DNA of 64,000 bases from Betaproteobacteria bacterium HGW-Betaproteobacteria-11 (GTDB lineage Bacteria > Pseudomonadota > Gammaproteobacteria > Burkholderiales > Rhodocyclaceae): positions 151,133 to 215,132 of the forward strand of contig PHCV01000005.1 of assembly GCA_002842395.1 (NCBI GenBank). Direction: 5' to 3'. The notes under the pieces are model-generated. The model was not told where the DNA came from. It saw only the letters and a list, made by a program, of their open reading frames with translations, and did not search any database. A program made the translations under genes and the position numbers. Each line of letters opens with the position of its first letter. Within the stretch, counting starts at the first letter, position 1. Positions 60,461 to 64,000 of the stretch are shown piece by piece.

Positions 60461-61702
60461 ATGAACGATGTGGTGAGCGGCATGAGGGAGGTGAAAAAAC
60501 TCGGCGCTGGCGAGACGGCGAAGGGCGGGCCGCTGGCTGGCCTCGTCGTGCTTGATCTGACGCGACTGCTGCCTGGCCCCGTGGCCACCCTGCATCTCGC
60601 TGATCTGGGCGCCGAGGTGATCAAGATCGAAGACACGGGACTCGGTGACTACGCGCGTATCCTCGGGCCCGGAGCGGCGGAAGCCAATGCCGCCGGCGAG
60701 GACAGCCCGCTGTTCCGCGCCGTGAATCGCAACAAGAAAAGCCTGCGCCTCGACCTCAAGCAGGCTGCCGGAGTCGAGGTGCTGCTGCGCCTGGCCGCCG
60801 GTGCCGATATGCTGTTTGAAAGTTTCCGCCCTGGTGTCGCCGACCGGCTGGGGGTGGGTTATCAGGCCGTGCGTGCGGTGAATCCCCGTCTCGTCTATTG
60901 CGCCATCACCGGCTACGGCCAGAGCGGACCGCTGGCGCAGCATGCTGGCCACGATCTGAATTACCTTGCGCTCAGCGGCGTGCTCGATCAAATCGGCACC
61001 ATCGGTGGCGCCCCGGCCATTCCCAATCTGCAGATCGGCGATTTGCTCGGCGGCAGCCTTACCGCGCTGGTGGGCGCACTCGCGGCAGTGATCGCCGCGA
61101 AAACCACGGGCGAGGGCAGCTACGTCGATATCGCGATGACCGATGCGCTGTTGGCGCACAGCATTTTTCCGCTTCTGGCGCTGCAAACCGGAGGCTTGGA
61201 GCCGCGTGGCGAGGATTTATTGACCGGGGGAGTGCCCTGCTATGGCGTGTATCGCACGGCCGATGCGCGGTATCTGGCCGTCGCCGCACTGGAGGACAAG
61301 TTCTGGCAGGTGTTTTGCGCCGTTATCGGGCGCCCTGATTTCATGTCATCGGGCTTGACGAGCGGCTCCGAGGGGGGGCGGGTACGTACCGAACTTGCCG
61401 CGGTGATAGCCGCGCAACCACTCGTCTATTGGCAGGAATTGTTCGCTGGAGTGGATTGTTGCGTGACACCGGTTTTGCGGCTGGATGAAGCTCTTATGCA
61501 GCCGCAGATCCAGGTACGGCAGATGGTGAAGAAAACCGGCGGTGAGTCGTTGCAGGTCGCCCCGCCGTTCAAGTTTTCGTGCTGGTCCTTGCCGGATGAA
61601 TGCCCGGCCCCCGCAGCGGGGGCCGATGTGGACGACATCCTGCAAGCGGCCGGTTATACGCAGGCAGAAGTCTCGGTCTTGAGTTGTGCCGGAGTGATCT
61701 GA
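60461..61702 (+). CDS. CaiB/BaiF-family CoA-transferase
   Basis: 413 residues of the class III CoA-transferase / alpha-methylacyl-CoA racemase family. Signatures are GPLAGLVVLDLTRLLPGPVATLHLADLGAEVIKIE, NRNKKSLRLDLK and DANPRLVYCAITGYGQSGP (here VNPRLVYC...). It starts 10 bases after icmF, so it is probably in one operon and handles a branched-chain acyl-CoA. Residues 12-20 (KLGAGETAK) come from a nearly perfect 26-bp element placed before the conserved domain, giving an N-terminal extension. The ATG at 60461 lacks a strong Shine-Dalgarno. Confidence 0.9.
   Translation: MNDVVSGMREVKKLGAGETAKGGPLAGLVVLDLTRLLPGPVATLHLADLGAEVIKIEDTGLGDYARILGPGAAEANAAGEDSPLFRAVNRNKKSLRLDLKQAAGVEVLLRLAAGADMLFESFRPGVADRLGVGYQAVRAVNPRLVYCAITGYGQSGPLAQHAGHDLNYLALSGVLDQIGTIGGAPAIPNLQIGDLLGGSLTALVGALAAVIAAKTTGEGSYVDIAMTDALLAHSIFPLLALQTGGLEPRGEDLLTGGVPCYGVYRTADARYLAVAALEDKFWQVFCAVIGRPDFMSSGLTSGSEGGRVRTELAAVIAAQPLVYWQELFAGVDCCVTPVLRLDEALMQPQIQVRQMVKKTGGESLQVAPPFKFSCWSLPDECPAPAAGADVDDILQAAGYTQAEVSVLSCAGVI
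60495..60520 (+). repeat. dispersed 26-bp element, copy 13 (in CoA-transferase gene)
   Basis: 25 of 26 consensus positions match, identical in sequence to copy 3. Sense to its host, read as KLGAGETA. Confidence 0.92.
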
Positions 61703-61704
61703 TC

Positions 61705-62493
61705 GTGCATGCCGAAAATTTCGAGAAAGTCATGCATGGCCTTGGTTCCGGTTTCGATGCACTCCGCACCGCACCCCCGGTGGCTTGCATGCGATGCACG
61801 CTACGCGATCTGTGCCTGCCGCTGGGACTGATGGAAGACGAACTCGATCATCCTGAAATACAGATCGGCAAGCGCCGCAAGCTGGTCTTGGGGCAGCCGG
61901 CATTTCGCGCCGGTGACCCGTTCGAGATGATCTATGCGGTCAGAACCGGTTTCTTGAAGACCGAGATGCTGGCCGCAGATGGCCGCTCCCAGGTTACCGG
62001 CTTCCAGATGGCGGGTGAGGTTGTCGGCCTCGACGGTATCGGGGAAGGATTCCATAATTCCACTGCCATTGCCCTCGAGGATAGCGAGGTTTGCCAGGTT
62101 CCGTTCAATGAGTTGGAAGCGCTCGCGGAACAGGAACCTTCCTTGCGGCGACAACTGCACAAGATCATGAGCCGCGAGATCATGCGGGATCAAGGTGTCA
62201 TGCTGATGCTCGGTGCGTTGCGCGCCGAAGAGCGGCTGATCGCCTTCCTGCTCAATCTCTCCGAAAGATTTGCCAGCCGTGGCTATTCGCCGGTTGAATT
62301 TCATCTGCGCATGTCGCGCGAGGAAATCAGTTCCTACCTCGGGGTCAAGGTCGAAACCATAAGCCGGGCATTCAGCTACCTGCGGGATGTTGGCCTGATC
62401 GCTGTGCACAAAAAGCACATCCGCTTGTTGGACATAACGGCGCTGAAGGCGCGCCTGGCCACGCCTGCCACAGGCAAAAGCCCTCGTTTCTAG
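61705..62493 (+). CDS. fnr: FNR-type oxygen-sensing transcriptional regulator
   Basis: 262 residues of the Crp/Fnr family. The [4Fe-4S] ligands of FNR are all present: three in ACMRCTLRDLC near the N-terminus and the fourth in EVCQVPF. The cyclic-nucleotide-like domain has ITGF/AGE equivalents VTGFQMAGEVVGLDGIG. The recognition helix VETISRAF has the E--SR pattern that reads TTGAT-N4-ATCAA sites. It activates genes for low-oxygen respiration. The start is a GTG at 61705, 2 bases after the CoA-transferase stop with GGAG upstream; an ATG at 61732 is an alternative. Confidence 0.95.
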   Translation: MHAENFEKVMHGLGSGFDALRTAPPVACMRCTLRDLCLPLGLMEDELDHPEIQIGKRRKLVLGQPAFRAGDPFEMIYAVRTGFLKTEMLAADGRSQVTGFQMAGEVVGLDGIGEGFHNSTAIALEDSEVCQVPFNELEALAEQEPSLRRQLHKIMSREIMRDQGVMLMLGALRAEERLIAFLLNLSERFASRGYSPVEFHLRMSREEISSYLGVKVETISRAFSYLRDVGLIAVHKKHIRLLDITALKARLATPATGKSPRF

Positions 62494-62554
62494 AAACCAC
62501 CCGCACTGCCCCGGAGGCAGTCGGAGGATGGCTTGTTGTTATGGCAGTCGGTGG

Positions 62555-62977
62555 TTACTTGCCTTTCCCCCTGGTTTTCGACGGCGTCGTTGCATTGGAG
62601 GCCTCATCAGGCGGAGTTTCTGTTGCGGCATCTTGCGTGGCGGGCGAATTTGAGGCCGGCGATCCTTGCTGGGAAAAATTCCACGGCCACAGTGCAGGAT
62701 TGGCAAATGGATTGGCGGTGGTTTCCGAAGAGCTGATGGACTGGCTCATAGCCTGCATCGCGGCCAGAGTTGCACGTTGCATCTCCAGTCCCTGAATTGT
62801 CATCTGTAACATGCCCAGGTTAGTTTTGAGCCAGCCTTCGACGGCCTTGAGATCGGCGACTCGCTTGTCCAATTCATTGGTGTCGAGCGTCGGCGTGATC
62901 AAGCCCGGCAACGGCATCCCGGCCGTGCCCCACAGCGATTTTAGAAATTCCATCGGATCGTTCGATGCCGTACTCAT
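62555..62977 (-). CDS. phaM: PhaM-family PHA granule regulatory protein
   Basis: 140 residues. The N-terminal PhaM domain is DPMEFLKSLWGTAGMPLPGLITPTLDTNELDKRVADLKAVEGWLKTNLGMLQMTIQGLEMQ. A variable Ala/Ser/Pro-rich middle and a basic tail (TTPSKTRGKGK) follow. The family activates PHA synthase and tethers polyhydroxyalkanoate granules to DNA through the basic tail. The ATG at 62977 has AAGGAGGG 6 bases upstream. Convergent with fnr. Confidence 0.9.
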   Translation of the reverse strand: MSTASNDPMEFLKSLWGTAGMPLPGLITPTLDTNELDKRVADLKAVEGWLKTNLGMLQMTIQGLEMQRATLAAMQAMSQSISSSETTANPFANPALWPWNFSQQGSPASNSPATQDAATETPPDEASNATTPSKTRGKGK

Positions 62978-63229
62978 GGTGCGCCCTCCTTTGTCTCCCC
63001 GGAATATTCCGACCTCCGGTTTCATATTACCGTAATGGACTCTTCCAGGCTAACACCCATAGTCGCGACCTGCTACCTGCGGAGGATGAATGACGCGAAA
63101 GGCGGTATGAAGGCCCGCCCCACCCGGGGTGGGGCCCTATTTGCTCGCTGCGCTCGATGTTTGGCCCCGCGCTCAAGTTCTCGTCCTTTCACGCTAAACT
63201 TTCATACGTCATCGATTGACGGAGAAATC

Positions 63230-63886
63230 ATGCTTAACGTGCTGGTAGTGGAAGATCATGCGTTGGTACGGGGAGGTATCCTCATCACCCTACAGACTTC
63301 GGGCGAGGATATCACCGCGTTTGACGCTGCGGATGTCAAGGCCGCCATCGCCGTGCTGGAAAAAAATGAAATCAGCCTGATGACTCTGGATCTGATGCTG
63401 CCAGGCATGCAAGGGCAGACATTCATACCCGTAGTGCGGCGCCGGTTTCCTTCGGTGCGTATCATCGTCGTTTCAGCCTTGGATGATGCGGCAACCGTGG
63501 CCCGCGTGATGCAGGCCGGGGTAATGGCATTTGTCTCGAAGTCGGGAAGCGGTGCCGAATTGATTGATGCCTTGCGCGCGGTACTTGCCGGTGAGCGCTA
63601 TCTATCGCCACGCTTACGGACGCAGGTGGAACGGAGAAGCGGGATCAATGGCGCCACTAGAAACGAAGGCAAATCGCTTGCCCAATGTCACGGGTTGACA
63701 CCGGCGCAGGCGCGGGTCTTGGAGTTGCTCCGTGACGGCAGCAGCAATCGCCATATTGCCGAACTGTTGGGGGTGACGGAGGGCACGGTGAAGATTCATG
63801 TGTCAGCGATTATCAAGGCACTTGGAGTGACCAACCGAGCTGAGGCTGCCCTGTTGGTGAGCCGCCGCCAACGGCGAGCCGGCTGA
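63230..63886 (+). CDS. NarL/FixJ-family response regulator
   Basis: 218 residues. The receiver domain begins MLNVLVVEDHALVRGG with the acidic pair ED, the phospho-acceptor Asp in SLMTLDLMLPGMQG (near residue 54) and the conserved Lys in FVSKSGSG. A LuxR-type helix-turn-helix follows: LTPAQARVLELLRDGSSNRHIAELLGVTEGTVKIHVSAIIKALGV. GGAG lies 5 bases before the ATG. No sensor kinase is adjacent in the window. The 204 bases upstream contain only a GC-rich dyad (63118-63136). Confidence 0.93.
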   Translation: MLNVLVVEDHALVRGGILITLQTSGEDITAFDAADVKAAIAVLEKNEISLMTLDLMLPGMQGQTFIPVVRRRFPSVRIIVVSALDDAATVARVMQAGVMAFVSKSGSGAELIDALRAVLAGERYLSPRLRTQVERRSGINGATRNEGKSLAQCHGLTPAQARVLELLRDGSSNRHIAELLGVTEGTVKIHVSAIIKALGVTNRAEAALLVSRRQRRAG

Positions 63887-63931
63887 GTCCCCGTTTAAGT
63901 TCGACCACCATCAAACTTTTCTTTTTTTCTC

Positions 63932-63960
63932 TTTACAACGCAAGAAAGGGTCCCTATAAT
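63932..63960 (+). promoter_or_regulatory. strong promoter at right edge, rRNA-operon-like
   Basis: TTTACA (63932-63937), a 17-base spacer and a perfect TATAAT (63955-63960). A T-rich UP-like tract (ACTTTTCTTTTTTTCTC) lies just upstream and no reading frame follows in the last 40 bases. This composition is what I would expect for an rRNA operon promoter; the gene itself is beyond the window. Confidence 0.7.
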
Positions 63961-64000
63961 TCTGCCTCTCTGCTGGAAGCGGGACGAAGCCTGGAGGATT

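Noticed and set aside
63118..63136. GC-rich dyad GCCCCACC/GGTGGGGC as a terminator
   Set aside because: No T-tract follows on either strand; it may only be a structured intergenic sequence.

Overview
This is a high-GC stretch of ordinary-looking proteobacterial chromosome. Gene content and order point to a betaproteobacterium, most likely Rhodocyclales-like: a PhaM-type PHA granule protein, the argC / DUF6776 / bactofilin / erpA / anmK neighbourhood, fused isobutyryl-CoA mutase and a FNR-type oxygen sensor. That assignment is inference from gene content only.

Layout. 1-14.9 kb: small membrane protein, uppP, a solitary ParA ATPase, malic enzyme maeB, a quinone oxidoreductase with a second solitary ParA-like ATPase, dnaE with a WbuC-like cupin, a diguanylate cyclase, tRNA-Arg(ACG) with a strong terminator, an internally duplicated membrane protein, and an orphan UgpB-like binding protein next to a UgpQ-like phosphodiesterase. 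15.1-26.9 kb: a long minus-strand block resembling arsenosugar-type biosynthesis loci. It holds a radical SAM ArsS, an ArsM-like methyltransferase, a PiT transporter, a GDCCVxC protein, a TVP38/FAD-oxidoreductase fusion, a YiiX-like hydrolase, a DUF3047 protein, two TIGR04282/TIGR04283-type glycosyltransferases and an NDH-2-like flavoprotein. A TetR/AhpD redox module lies inside it. The two ends of the block (arsS and the TVP38 fusion) carry near-identical ECF-like promoters. 26.8-33.8 kb: housekeeping lnt-corC-ybeY-phoH-miaB, queC and rplM-rpsI. 33.8-49.7 kb: argC, DUF6776, bactofilin, erpA, anmK, an M23 peptidase, tyrS, gltBD (with a promoter and a terminator-like leader hairpin), glmU and glmS. 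49.8-56 kb: a CusCBA copper/silver efflux operon with a small Cys-rich exported protein. 56-64 kb: AraC regulator, icmF, a CoA-transferase, fnr, phaM, a NarL-type response regulator and, at the right edge, a strong promoter of the kind that drives rRNA operons.

The most unusual signal runs through the whole window. A non-palindromic 26-bp element (AAAAAGTCGGCGCTGG followed directly by CGAGACGGCG) occurs at least 13 times, about once per 5 kb. Three copies are intergenic and ten are inside genes, including gltB, glmU, glmS, icmF, lnt and anmK. In coding copies it is read in three different frames, giving KVGAGETA-, AVSPAPTF- or [12 protein letters not shown] peptides. Conservation is therefore at the DNA level, as for an uptake signal, a chromosome-organising motif or a small mobile repeat. 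I cannot match it to a named family.
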